Positions 1 to 10,675 of a DNA stretch of 64,000 nucleotides are shown piece after piece. Under the pieces are notes generated by a model that searched no databases, was not told where the DNA came from, and was given only the letters and a program-made list of their open reading frames with translations. Source of the stretch: Mimachlamys varia. Lineage: Eukaryota; Mollusca; Bivalvia; Pectinida; Pectinidae. Location of the stretch: contig OX392535.1 in assembly GCA_947623455.1 (NCBI GenBank), positions 35,550,688-35,614,687 on the forward strand. The letters are read 5' to 3'. How positions within the stretch are numbered: the stretch's first letter is position 1; every line of letters begins with the position of its first letter. Both the position numbers and the translations under genes were made by a program.

Positions 1-78
1 TTATGTCAGTATCAAAATCTCGACACCACTGGAACAGTCACAAGTGTTATTCCATTCATAATACAGATCTTATTGACT

Positions 79-251
79 TCATGAAAATTCAAATACATAC
101 TCTTCCTCTCCAATATCAAGATCCTCGAAAAACACCTCATCATCAGATGATGTACCCTCGAAGGAGCTGTGGAACACGGAATCCTGAGAGGAACAGGTCT
201 CGGACAGTGTTGATGCGAACATTTTTATATAATAATCCCACGGATAGTTGT
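79..251 (-). CDS. Probable terminal coding exon, acidic C-terminus, unknown protein
   Basis: Read on the minus strand after a plausible acceptor (TTGACCAG), the frame is NYPWDYYIKMFASTLSETCS, then SQDSVFHSSFEGTSSDDEVF, then FEDLDIGEEEYVFEFS and a TGA stop at 81-79. The tail is rich in Ser, Asp and Glu. Codon choice and GC content stand out from the AT-rich surroundings, and the other frames are poor. I do not recognise the protein. It may be the last exon of the minus-strand gene that starts near 10.24 kb, but internal exons were not found, so this is inference. No polyadenylation signal is visible before the window edge. Confidence 0.5.
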
Positions 252-1645
252 CTGGTCAAGACAAGTTAGTCCTCAGATAAATCAACCTATATAAGTCTTG
301 GTCACAGCGTTTTACACAATGTCTACTTTCTACCACCCCGGGCACTGTGAAAAATACTGCCGTTTTATCATGCAGAGACAAAACCTGTTCCTAGAAAGAG
401 TACAGAATATATTCCATACACCACATAATTGGCATCCGATGACTTTTAAAAAAACTCCGGAATTTACACATTTCTAGGGCGACAACATCAATACTTTATA
501 TATATACAAGACTTTGCTTTTAGGTGTCAACATCTCAAAGAGGCACCAGGTGGGTAAGATTGTCGATTTCAATAAAGTTTGTATAGACAGTGTAACGGTT
601 TTCCCTTTATTGGGCCCCTCTGGGTTAAATATGAATGGCTGTGGACACAAGGTGACAGGTGATGTCCATTGCAATAAGTCAGGCTGTCAATCATGGGTCA
701 TCTATTCCTTACCTACACTGGGTATATATAGTATATCATGTGATACTTAGAGGTTGTCATGGCAAAAAACTGCGGCTTGTAAATATTTAGCCCTGCAGCA
801 CGTAGCACATATCTGATATCATTTCTGTGTTTTCATTCTCACATACACAATCTCTGACTGTATATAATTTCATATGAAGACATTCTCCATTCCACCAGTG
901 GCATTATCTATGTACCTATCTACAAATATATCAACCCGGTGGTAAAAATCGTACATTCAGATGTTTTTTTTTCTTTTTTTTTCCCCAAGAAAATCATCTA
1001 GACTAAATATATAGATTTTTATCTTCAATGTTTTAATGAAAGCTGACATTACATAACAACCAGGATTTACAATGATTCATTGCAAATTTTAAAAGGTCAC
1101 AACCTTAAGAATCAAGATTAATGTTTCCTTCAAATGACACAAAAACTGTATCTGTCATTTACACAAACAAATTAACACACACCACATTTATCCTAACATA
1201 AACAAAGACAGCTGCAATCTCATAATATCTGGTACTGCAGGACAGTGAAATTACTGAAATTTAATAGTTGTCCATTAAGATTATGGATGGGCTTATTTCC
1301 AGACATGGGCTTATTGCTGGATAAATGTTGTAAGAAGATCAACTGCACTTTTTTTTATCTGTTACTTAATCATTAAGTGGGTTATCAAGGTCAAAGACAC
1401 ATCATGCACAGAAAGAAAAGATGACAAAAGATTTTAAATACAGCTAGGGCACTCTAGCTTAGGCTGTTTCATGTTTGTGTTTTTTACATAGAGACGATTA
1501 CCCTGAAAACTTTATTTTTTGATGGCCGTTTTATTTCTCTACCAATATATTTATTATTACGTATATTTATATTACATTCAATTAACATCAATATCTGCTT
1601 ACCTATTTTAGGGTTCCTGTCCCAAGAAACTATCTATTTTTTTCA

Positions 1646-1739
1646 TATACTGTAAAAGCCAATATATTTGCAGAGATTTATTGCAAGCGAAAATAGCGAA
1701 AAATTTCCACAACATGAAAAAATCCACTTTTACAGTATA
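1646..1739. mobile_element. Short foldback element, TATACTGTAAAAG ends
   Basis: The element starts TATACTGTAAAAG and ends CTTTTACAGTATA, a perfect 13-base inverted repeat around about 68 bases. Related pieces occur at 62312-62560, and 'TACTGTAAAC' relatives occur at 39418-39634, 60373-60560 and 61151-61375, so this is a dispersed MITE family. Confidence 0.7.
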
Positions 1740-2743
1740 CAGAATAGCTTCCCCTTACTTTCATCAGGCCATGTCAACTTAACACTCCCCATACCTTGTA
1801 AAAATGGGAAATAAAAAGAAATATGGGTTTGGTCTGTATATGTTTTATGGCCTATTTTCAGCTATGGTCATTTATTAGGATGTGTCAGTAAATCTGTGAG
1901 AAAAAAAACACTGACCAACAACAATTGGTACCTGGCAACTGCATGTCCCCATGGTAATAAGGCCCAATGAACTCATGGCCACAAACCAGAGATGGAGGGT
2001 TAGTGGTAGCAGAATGTCAGACTCCTATATTACCACTGTGGCCCTGATTGAGGTTGATGTATATGTACATGTGCTATATAAATATCTTTTTTCATTGACC
2101 AATTGGATTCCCTTCAATTTTAAAAGGTATATTGTTTTTTACCTCCGCTACTGAAGAATAAACTTCAAATTAAAGCCATGGTTTTTTATTCAGTATTTCC
2201 CTCTCAGACATCCAAATCCCTTTTGCAGACCAATTTACAAATGCTGTCACCAACAAAAGTGAAAAGAGAACTTTATATTTGATAGATATTTTCCGTTTTC
2301 CGTTTCTCCCAATCAGCTGTACGTGTATATGTATATACCCTTAGGGACGTTTTATGGCGACAGTGGCCTTTGTCATAGATAACAATTTCACTTAACTCCG
2401 GAGCTTGAGGAAATGTTCAAAAAGTCATTAAGATAGGAAACAAATTTGGCCGATGACGCTAAACTGTCCAAAAAAACTAACAATGTTCAAAAAGTCATTT
2501 AGATACAAAACGAATTCAGTGATGAGGCTTAACCCACGAAAAGTGAGCAATTTACTATATGAGAAAAGGCAATTTAATTTAAATTACCAGAATACATGTA
2601 CTGACACCGTCGGCCAATACTCACCACCTGTTATACAAACTAACACAGACAGTCGGTAATCAGAAAACCTTACGTTGGTCGGTAATCAAAACCAAGTCTG
2701 ACCTTACAGATCGGAGGTAGCCTGTACTCAGGTAGTGTAGACA

Positions 2744-2830
2744 AACTCATTCCCCCTTAAAGACACATTTCAACTCTTCCAATTCAAATGTCAGATTAGT
2801 TCATTCCAAAATTTCAGGGGTGAATGAGTT
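2744..2830. mobile_element. AACTCATTCACCC palindromic MITE, copy 1
   Basis: An imperfect hairpin of about 87 bases, starting AACTCATTC and ending GGGGTGAATGAGTT, with the conserved inner halves ACTCTTCCAATTC and TAGTTCATT. It is one of about ten copies or fragments in this window. Confidence 0.75.
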
Positions 2831-2989
2831 AAAGGAAAAATAAAAAGACAGATTTTTTTTTTAAATCCTTGAGATATAAAATCTGTGTTGTTCGCTATAA
2901 TAAAACTAGATAACATGGAGATGAAAACCATCTCTAAGGGCCCAACCATTGTAACATTAAGTAATATGTTCAGCAATTAATTAAAAGAC

Positions 2990-3240
2990 GTAAAATCTGA
3001 CTTGACCTTTAATCCGATAACCCTGATGTTTATACAGTTAACATTAACATTTTACCTTGACCTTAGATCTGATGACCTTGAGGTTTGATTAATTGACACC
3101 TTGTTTGATCTGACCAACTTTTCTTAATGTTATAACATAATGTTAAACAGTTAAGAGATGTAAAATTTTACCTTGAAATTTGATCACATGACCTTTTACC
3201 TTTGATCTGATGACCTTGAGGTTTGGTAAATAATTGTTAC
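2990..3240 (+). repeat. Diverged tandem repeat with GACCTTGAGGTTTG core
   Basis: The phrases TTACCTTGACC, ATCTGATGACC and GACCTTGAGGTTTG recur two to three times with divergence over about 250 bases. No coding sense is seen. Confidence 0.5.
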
Positions 3241-3529
3241 ATGTTACTAGCTGAACACAGCAAGGGACTGTTGGCATATTTATAACACCATGGTGGACAC
3301 CTGAATCCTAAGTGTGAAACCTTGACCTTTGGAGGTCAAAAATGTATTCTTCAATATTGAGTCTCATTACCAATACATATTGTGGGTTAATTATCAAACA
3401 GTTCAGTCCCACATGTACATGCAGGAATGGCATGAAATGATGACTGGCTTCAAATGTTTGAGTCCTAAAGTGAACCAGGAGTCAAGTTTTCAAATTGAAT
3501 TAAGTTTTACTTTATCTTTAATCATTCAC

Positions 3530-3606
3530 TCCTGAAGACACATTTGAACTCTTCCAATTCAAAAATTGGATTAGTTGATTATGAAATTTCAAGGGTGAAG
3601 GAGTTT
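3530..3606. mobile_element. AACTCATTCACCC palindromic MITE, copy 2
   Basis: Same family as the copy at 2744. ATCATTCACTCCTGAAGACA at the left and CAAGGGTGAAGGAGTT at the right bound the hairpin. Confidence 0.7.
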
Positions 3607-3660
3607 AACCAGACATCTACTTCAAGGCCTTCAACAGGTCCTACTTAATAAAATAAATAA

Positions 3661-3748
3661 GTCTATCCAATATAACAAAGAAGTTTCAATCTATTTAGTA
3701 TAATAAAGAAGGTTCAATCTATTTAGTATAATAAAGAAGGCTCAAAAA
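3661..3748 (+). repeat. Tandem repeat, ~34 bp unit, about 2.5 copies
   Basis: The unit TCTATTTAGTATAATAAAG plus AAGGTTCAA recurs with slight changes three times. Confidence 0.7.
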
Positions 3749-3934
3749 CTGAGCCCTGCTGAATTCAGCAAATTACATCCAACTCATTTAGAAGATTGCT
3801 GTATTTGGCAAGGTCATAAGGTCAGACCTGTGTCTACATGTGTACTACAGTTGCACATTGTGTTGTACTGACATGAGCCAGCTGAGGATTAATCACTTCT
3901 CATAGAGATACATACATGTTATAATAACACTTAG

Positions 3935-4095
3935 TATTAACTAATACTCTGTCGGATTCTGACAGGCAGAAGTGGCTGGAAAGCTCCCTGGCTGGTCTGG
4001 GTCCAAAAACCTCTTCCTCTAGAACCGATAGACGATATCAGGAAAACACATCTGGTCTCTGTACCAGCCCTGAGTGGCGGATGTATCTGCTATAG
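3935..4095 (+). other. Possible orphan coding exon (unassigned)
   Basis: A GC-richer island has an open + frame after an AG (3934): TLSDSDRQKWLESSLAGLGP, then KTSSSRTDRRYQENTSGLCT and SPEWRMYLL followed by TAG. It reads like a C-terminal exon, but the acceptor is weak, no partner exons are seen on this strand, and the minus strand of the same island is also open over much of its length (4295-4038). I cannot choose a strand with confidence. Confidence 0.25.
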
Positions 4096-4855
4096 TCAAA
4101 TATCAAGGTGTTTCTGCCATTGTATGTGGCATTATACAACATCCGGATGCCCAAAAATGTTACCATACCAAGAAAACACATTAACTTCACTTTGTTTCTG
4201 CTGTAATCTATTCTTGCATATAAAACCATAGTCTGTTGGTGTAACGTTAATGTACTTGAAGCAATGATTACTTGTGTGGAATCCTGGGTAGACAATGAAG
4301 TATATATGCATTCCTAGAGGAACCACCTGCAGTAGAGATTCCTACCCATATTTATATACAGACATTCTTAAACCTTAATTCAATTAGACTTCACAACGTC
4401 AGACATTTCACATAACAGGAATGTTAAAAACATTCTATAAACCCATAAAACAGAAACCCTTCTGTAAAATGCTCATCATGCATTGAATTTTAGGCAGAGG
4501 TTTAAAGTGGAAGTCATCAGATTCATGGCAACCAATGAAAAAAATGGTCGGTTTTAACATTTAAACATACATTTTTTACTGAAGATGTTCCAAGGAATAA
4601 AGATTTACATGTACACAATGAAATTGCAATTAATTAACTAAATAAGATATTTTGTGATCTACATACTGTCAGAACTCAATATTTAAAGAAATGTTTCTAG
4701 CCAATTTAAGTAAGAAAAAGTAAGAAAGATTTTCAGAAATACTTATAAAAACTTTTTTTCAAGATAATCAAAATCAAGGAAAAGTACACCAAATTCCAAA
4801 CCAGCAGATAAGAAATGTTCGTCAAGTTGATGACACCTTGCTATACTGTCATAAT

Positions 4856-5195
4856 TTGTACTGGAAATGTGTGCATTAATTGCCATTATAACAAGAATTG
4901 ACAATTTATCAAGGTAACTCGAGGAATTGAGGAATTGCTACTAATGTTGGCAGTAACTTAGGACTTCCGATGAAACATTTGTACTGGAAATGTGTGCATT
5001 AATTATGATGAGATTTGACAATATGTCAAGGGAAAATTAGAAACTACTACTAATGTTGGCAGTAACTTAGGACACCCAATGAAACATTTGTACTGGAAAT
5101 GTGTGCATTATAATGAGATATGACAATATATCAAGAGAAAATGGGGAACCGCTACTAATGTTGGCAGTAACTTAGGACTTCCAATGAAACATTAA
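4856..5195 (+). repeat. Tandem repeat, ~110-123 bp unit, three copies
   Basis: TTGTACTGGAAATGTGTGCA starts near 4856, 4979 and 5088. Each copy ends with ACTAATGTTGGCAGTAACTT and AATGAAACATT. Copies differ by small indels. Confidence 0.85.
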
Positions 5196-6170
5196 GGATG
5201 TGTAAAAAAATTCCTGTCTGAAAATTTCAAAAGTAAGAAACTTTACTGATTAAAATTGCATGCAGATGCCTAAACTTTCTATATTTTCCCTTGGGCGGAC
5301 ATTTTAGCCAGAGAAACAGGAAGTGCATTTACCTGTGCTAAGTAGAACAGATTCGCTGTACTTTTTTATCCAGATATTTTATGCGCACCTTGAGCTCAGC
5401 TTTATAAACGTCTTAAATGAAGTTCTAGCTATTTAAAATAAAATCCTGGCAGACCTCAGACCTGTGTGTGTATAATGATATATACACACCCATATTAAAT
5501 GATACTGTCAGCCAAAAGCTGTCTCGCATACAGTAATTAAATGATAAAACTCGGCATACTAATTCTACGATAACTTTGGTTGATGATAATTACACACATC
5601 ATCTAGAAATTGAAGACACATGCGTTTCATGGTGTATATAATTTTTTTAAAATTAATTAATTTTTTTCCCCCAAAAAAAACCCAACCCATCTTTATATAA
5701 TGACCTAGAATCTCATTCATGCTACTATAGACATGTATATCAACCCTTTAATTACTGCAGACCGTAATGGACTTGTCTACATCAATGCTTGGGAGATTTT
5801 AATGAAGTTTCACAGGGGTGAAAATTTTGAACACAGTCCGAGTCACTGAGAATTAAACTCAAGACATTAGCTAGAACAGCTAACTTTTAGAGAGATTGAA
5901 ATTTCTTTTAACATATTAAAATTCAATGTTACCCAAATCAAAGAATTATATCTATATATACTGTTTATAATTAAAAATCCATAGTGACCTTGTCATGGTT
6001 ATAAATATTCAAAAAAAAAATAAACAAACCCAGATGTACTGGATATCATTTAAGTACACTGTTACACTTCTATGTAGATTTCCTACAGCAAAATCTTGTT
6101 ATATTGTCGGTTATAGTACACAAACAGAAAAAGGGTTTGGAGGACTACACTGAGAGGATGATAGGGAATT

Positions 6171-6256
6171 AACTCATTCACCCTTGAAATTTAAAATAAA
6201 CTATTCCAACCTTTGAATTGGAAGAGTTCAAATGTGTCTTCAGGGATAAATGAGTT
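6171..6256. mobile_element. AACTCATTCACCC palindromic MITE, copy 3
   Basis: A nearly complete copy: AACTCATTCACCCTTGAAAT at the left, GTCTTCAGGGATAAATGAGTT at the right. Confidence 0.8.
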
Positions 6257-6887
6257 AGCAATTAAGAATTATATTGGAGGTATTAAATATACAGAGAGAT
6301 CACTGCCGTGGAAAATAGAATGATGGGCATTATGATTATGATACGTCAGAATTTCAAATGTCTGTCTTTATCATCAAACATTTTTTTCGTAGTCACTACA
6401 GCTCCCCGCCCACCTCTTGCACACTTTTACTTTTCTTAATTAAATGAACTACCGAGGTATATCCTTGTTTGTCTAGATAATTTTAATTCTTTTTTGTGTG
6501 CAACAGAATATTGTTATAGTCATTGAGACACCTGAATATTGGTATCTCAGTCTCTACATTGGCTGAAACATTGTTTCTGCAGACTATTTGGTTTCTGTAT
6601 ACAATGAAATCTTTACAGTCCAGAGACCTAAGTTCCTATACATTATTATGTATGTCCAGTAGGACCCTGTACATTAAAAAGTTTGAATTTCTGTATACAG
6701 AACTTCAGTAGAACCTTGACAGCTCCAGCAGGACCTTGTACATGTTTGTAAGCTTTAATTTCTGTATACAGAACTGCAAGTTTTTCTTCCTGTACACGTA
6801 CAGCACTAGACTGATCAATAATTCACTTAAACTGTGTTTAGATCAAGAGCATGTAATATAACATCATAAATTTGGAAAACACTTTGG

Positions 6888-7106
6888 TTTGGTTTGGTTT
6901 ATTTTGTTTAACTTCCTATTAACAGCCAGGGTCATTTAAGGACGTGCCAGATTTTGGAGGTGGAGGAAAGCCGGAGTACCCGGAGAAAAACCACCAACCT
7001 ACCTGGCAACTGCCACATGTGGGATTCATACTCGCAACCCAGAGGTGAAGAGCTATTGGTAGATTATGTCGGAACACCTTAACCACTCGGCCACCGCGGC
7101 CCCCCC
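6888..7106 (-). mobile_element. tRNA-derived SINE, minus orientation
   Basis: On the minus strand it starts GGCCGCGGTGGCCGAGTGG TTAAGGTGTT (box A-like) with a box B-like GGTTGCGAGTATGAATCCC, then a core containing CCGGGTACTCCGGCTTTCC and a tail ending in TTTGG repeats read on the plus strand. The head resembles a Ser/Leu-type tRNA. The same family occurs at 22781-23012 in plus orientation. Confidence 0.85.
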
Positions 7107-7210
7107 TGGGAAAACATTTTGGTTTCTGTATATCGTTCAACCATGTCAATTTGGTATCATGTACCTATGGCCCCAGACAACATTGTTTTGTTGGTGTTTT
7201 ATGTCCCAAT

Positions 7211-7280
7211 AACTCATTCATCACTGAAGGTTCATATAATGAACTGTTCCAAACTTGGAATTGTAAGAGTTCAAATGAAC
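7211..7280. mobile_element. AACTCATTCACCC palindromic MITE, truncated copy
   Basis: AACTCATTCATCACTGAAGG and the inner half TTGGAATTGTAAGAGTTCAA are present; the right terminal repeat is lost. Confidence 0.6.
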
Positions 7281-7949
7281 TATGGCCATAAGTTCATAAC
7301 TGTCCCTGGAAATGACATAGTGGCGAAGCTACGCCTATTAGTAGACAGTCAGATGCCTCAAATATTTTACCACTATGACCCCGAACAATATTAATTGTCA
7401 TTTTAAATCCCTGAGCCTAATCACCTGTTGTATATGAACATAACTTTATTACATAAATTTCTCAGGATCATGTTCCGATAATGTCACAGAAGCAATAACA
7501 TTTGACATGTCTGGTAGCAACAATAACTGCATGTCTGGTAGCTAGATAGCAACAATAACTGTTATATGGAGGACTTAAAATTTTAATGCATGCATGCATG
7601 TTATAGACCATGTTTAGCCACAGACACGTCACAGAACAACAAGGAAGTTTGTTTAGTACAAAAACATCCTCTGTAAATAAATTAATGGCAGACAAGGAAC
7701 GGGGAATGACATGGAATGAAGAGAAAGCCAGATGATCACAAAAAACCCTGACACAGGTATACTGTATACAGACACTGGGACTGTGTACTGTTACTGGGGG
7801 TAGGCAACACATGTGTACAGATGGTGGCAGGCAAAGTGACGTAACAATCGCAAAGTAACATAGGAAACTCAGCTCAGGGAGACATAATATATGTACAACA
7901 TCTCTAACATATGGTTCTAAATCTGGGATAAATGTATCAATGGATCATT

Positions 7950-8690
7950 TCATACACAGTTCATTGAAAAAGAGTATGAAACACACAGTTCAGAAAGAAA
8001 TGGATCTTTTGAACAAGAGGTAACAAACTTATGTATGAAACGCACAGTTCAGAAAGAAATGGATCTTTTTAACTCTTTCGGTACCGTTGACGTATACAGA
8101 CGACAAAAAAACCTGACGTCTCCTCCCCGCTGTCGTATTCAGACGACAAACTACTTGATGTTACATACTTTTACATACACAAAATCAACTGCATCAGTTT
8201 ATAACAATTTGATAGGCGTAAAGTACACATTTTTTGTCATGTGACCCATTAAGATTGAATTTCCCGCGAAATACTGCGAAGTGTCATCATCAATGTAAAC
8301 ATCATGGCGGCGAATGCTTTAGCTAATACAAAGCGGTACCACATCTGACGAACATATTGCTGGGAAAATGAAGCTCTGTACGTCTTCTAACTATAGAAGA
8401 ACTAAAAAGAGCATTGGTTTACATTTACCTGCATTATTTTGGCAAAATATCCACTGCGCAAACACAACAAAGAGCCGCCATTTTGGCCGAAACTTCTGGG
8501 GTTGAGCCTAGTAATGTCTAGGAATCCGGACCGGAATAATGGTACGAAAAGAGTTAAACACCCAGTAACAAACTTATTTATGAAATGCACAGTTCTGAAA
8601 GAAATGTATTGTTTAAACACACACTAACAATAAATTCATGTATGAAAAGCACAGCCCAGGAAGAAAGTATCATTTGAAACACACCATTAT
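7950..8690 (+). repeat. Tandem ~63 bp repeat interrupted by a TTAA element
   Basis: Units with GTATGAAACNCACAGTTCAG and GAAAGAAATGGATCTTTT recur near 7967, 8031, 8575 and 8636. The second and third units are separated by the insertion at 8069-8557, so the repeat shows what the unoccupied site looked like. Confidence 0.75.
8069..8557. mobile_element. piggyBac-like non-autonomous element with TTAA target duplication
   Basis: TTAA flanks both ends (8069-8072 and 8554-8557). Terminal inverted repeats are CTCTTTCGGTACC and GGTACGAAAAGAG. The 480-base interior is CpG-richer than its surroundings, has no convincing transposase, and includes ATGGCGGC. It sits inside a tandem repeat unit, consistent with insertion. 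TTAA targeting is typical of the piggyBac superfamily; assignment beyond that is inference. Confidence 0.7.
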
Positions 8691-8854
8691 GACATAACAC
8701 AAGGAAGGTATATTTTGGAAAGAAATGTGAAAAAGGCGGTTAAAAGTCGTATGTACAAAATAAACAGTTAAAGACAATTTTACATACGGAGCAACATGCA
8801 TGAGGTAGACATGTCAGAATGTCCCCCCCCCCCCACCCCCAAATCATATAACTT

Positions 8855-8944
8855 AACTTGCTCACCTCTGAAATTACATTATGAACTATCCTAACCTTTG
8901 AACCTAAAGAATGAATTCAAATGGGTCTTCAGGGGTGAATGAGT
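8855..8944. mobile_element. AACTCATTCACCC palindromic MITE, copy next to minisatellite
   Basis: AACTTGCTCACCTCTGAAAT at the left and TCTTCAGGGGTGAATGAGT at the right; the 19 bp minisatellite begins about ten bases beyond its right end. Confidence 0.75.
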
Positions 8945-8954
8945 CGGTGAACGA

Positions 8955-9579
8955 TGAGCATACAGGGACACAGTGAGCATACAGGGACACGGTGAGCATA
9001 CAGGGACACGCTGAGCATACAGGGACACGGTGAGCATACAGGGACACGGTGAGCATACAGGGACACGGTGAGAATACAGGGACACGGTAAGCATACAGGG
9101 ACACGGTGAACATACAGGGACACAGTGAGCATACAGGGATACGGTGAGCATACAGGGACACGGTGAGCATACAGGGACACGGTGAGCATACAGGGACACA
9201 GTGAGCATACAGGGACACGGTGAGAATACAGGGACACGGTGAGAATACAGGGACACGGTAAGCATACAGGGACACGGTGAACATACAGGGACACAGTGAG
9301 CATACAGGGATACGGTGAGCATACAGGGACACGGTGAGCATACAGGGACACGGTGAGCATACAGGGACACAGTGAGCATACAGGGACACGGTGAGCAGAC
9401 AGGGACACGGTGAGCATACAGGGACACGGTGAACATACAGGGACACAGTGAGCATACAGGGATACCGTGAGCATACAGGGACACGGTGAGCATACAGGGA
9501 CACGGTGAGCATACAGGGACACAGTGAGCATACAGGGACACGGTGAGCATCGGGGACACGGTGAGCATACAGGGACACA
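8955..9579. repeat. Minisatellite, 19 bp unit, about 33 copies
   Basis: The unit is GAGCATACAGGGACACGGT. Because 19 is not a multiple of three and the minus strand has no stop, all three minus frames are open for over 220 codons; these are not genes. Variants (GAGAATA, GTAAGC, GAACATA, CAGTGAG, GATACGG) recur in the same order 171 bases apart (9071 and 9242), that is nine units, so a higher-order block was duplicated. A partial third copy of this block follows. Confidence 0.97.
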
Positions 9580-9779
9580 GGTAAAAAAATGTGGTATACA
9601 TGGAGATCTGGTTACAGTACTGGTAATAACATGCATATACAGAAAGAATAACATACAAATTAATACTGTATTTTGTTAAAGAAACAAAGAGTAACACTTA
9701 CACATGTCAGCATGAGCAGAATAACAGGGTTATTAAGAACAAAGTAACATACAAATAACACTTCTACACTAACCTTTAC

Positions 9780-10236
9780 CAACACATACATGACAGCATG
9801 CAGAGTATATGTAAAAGGTAACTAACAGGGATCCTTGCCTTTCGGACCAAACGTTGTGGTGCTGCAGCCAGGACAAGTCATTTAGCAAAGACTCATCCGG
9901 ACTCGGAGGACGGTTCCGCAGCACGCGTGGGCTATCTGGAATGGCCTTGACCTTCCGCCCCGACCTTGGGGACGGTGGAATGGTTTGCATGTTTATAGTG
10001 ACTGGAACTGGGTACTTGATGACGATAGGGCTCTGGGGCCGAGCTCGGTCAGGGGTACTACTTCGGCCCCGAACACTTCGTATAACATCCTGGCCATGGT
10101 GAGCTCTGGGAGTTCGGGGCGTGGTACGACAGCCGGAGTCGGGCGGGAGGTCAGACATATTGAGTGGAAACTCGGGAGTTGGAGCACGTTTTCTATTATC
10201 GTTGGAAGAAAAAGTAGATAACCAAGACGTCTTCAT
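9780..10236 (-). CDS. Probable first coding exon, Ser/Pro-rich protein of unknown function
   Basis: From a well-placed ATG (A at -3) the frame runs MKTSWLSTFSSNDNRKRAPT, continues through many proline-directed sites (TPEF, TPRTPR, STPDR, PQSP, PPSPR, PDSPR, PPSPDE) and ends in LLNDLSWLQHHNVWSERQ. It is basic in the middle and low in complexity, as expected for a disordered region with several possible CDK/MAPK sites. An upstream in-frame ATG at 10308 exists but its codons look non-coding. The 3' edge is uncertain: a GC-type donor AAAG|GCAAGG gives an end at 9839, while GTTG|GTAAAG gives 9780. I do not recognise the family. GC content is the highest within several kb on either side, supporting a real exon. 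Confidence 0.65.
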
Positions 10237-10627
10237 TTTAACCAATTCACGAAATCTACGAATCACACAGGTTGAAATCAAATTGTGTCTACAGAAAATC
10301 CCAAGCAACGATTGAAACTAAATTTATTCCCCACACATTGGTTTGAATAGATACTTTTTTCCCACAGTGAGATTAAATCCCTATGCGTGCGATGGAAGTC
10401 ATTGTTCCATAAAAGCTAATCTAGCAATCAGATTTTATCAGACTCGGAAACAAATTCAAATTAATTCTCCTGGCACTGATTGTAGTGTAACCTAAGGATA
10501 AAAGGTTTCTCCGCACAAGACATGTACACAAAACACTGCTATTACACAAAATCACACGCTATTAAGTGATCTCGGTGAAATGTATTGCATCCTTAAGATT
10601 CCGTAACCGAACACATCCCAACAGCAG

Positions 10628-10675
10628 TTTGATTGGAATGAAGACTCGCGAGCAAAGCTTTTATAATCCAATGTA
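10628..10675 (-). promoter_or_regulatory. Candidate TATA/CCAAT promoter of the minus-strand gene
   Basis: On the minus strand the order is ATTGG (inverted CCAAT, 672-668 of this kb), TATAAAAG (10665-10658) and, 27 bases after the TATA start, an initiator-like TCATTCC (10641-10635). The spacing is textbook for an animal core promoter and points toward the exon at 10236. About 400 bases of possible 5' UTR with upstream ATGs lie between, so a 5' UTR intron (acceptor-like TTTTCTGTAG near 10290) is possible. Chance occurrence cannot be excluded. Confidence 0.4.

Larger units (their letters stand above)
252..8954. other. Non-coding stretch, probably intron of the minus-strand gene, rich in small repeats
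   Basis: Apart from the possible exon near 4.0 kb I see no convincing coding segment. The stretch contains foldback elements, diverged tandem repeats and one SINE, listed separately. If the exons at 9780-10236 and 79-251 belong to one gene, this is intron and may hide short exons. Confidence 0.4.

Noticed and set aside
8891..9697. Overlapping minus-strand open frames of 224-268 codons with a 19-residue repeat
   Set aside because: All three frames are equally open because the 19 bp unit lacks stops on that strand; no sign of selection for one frame.
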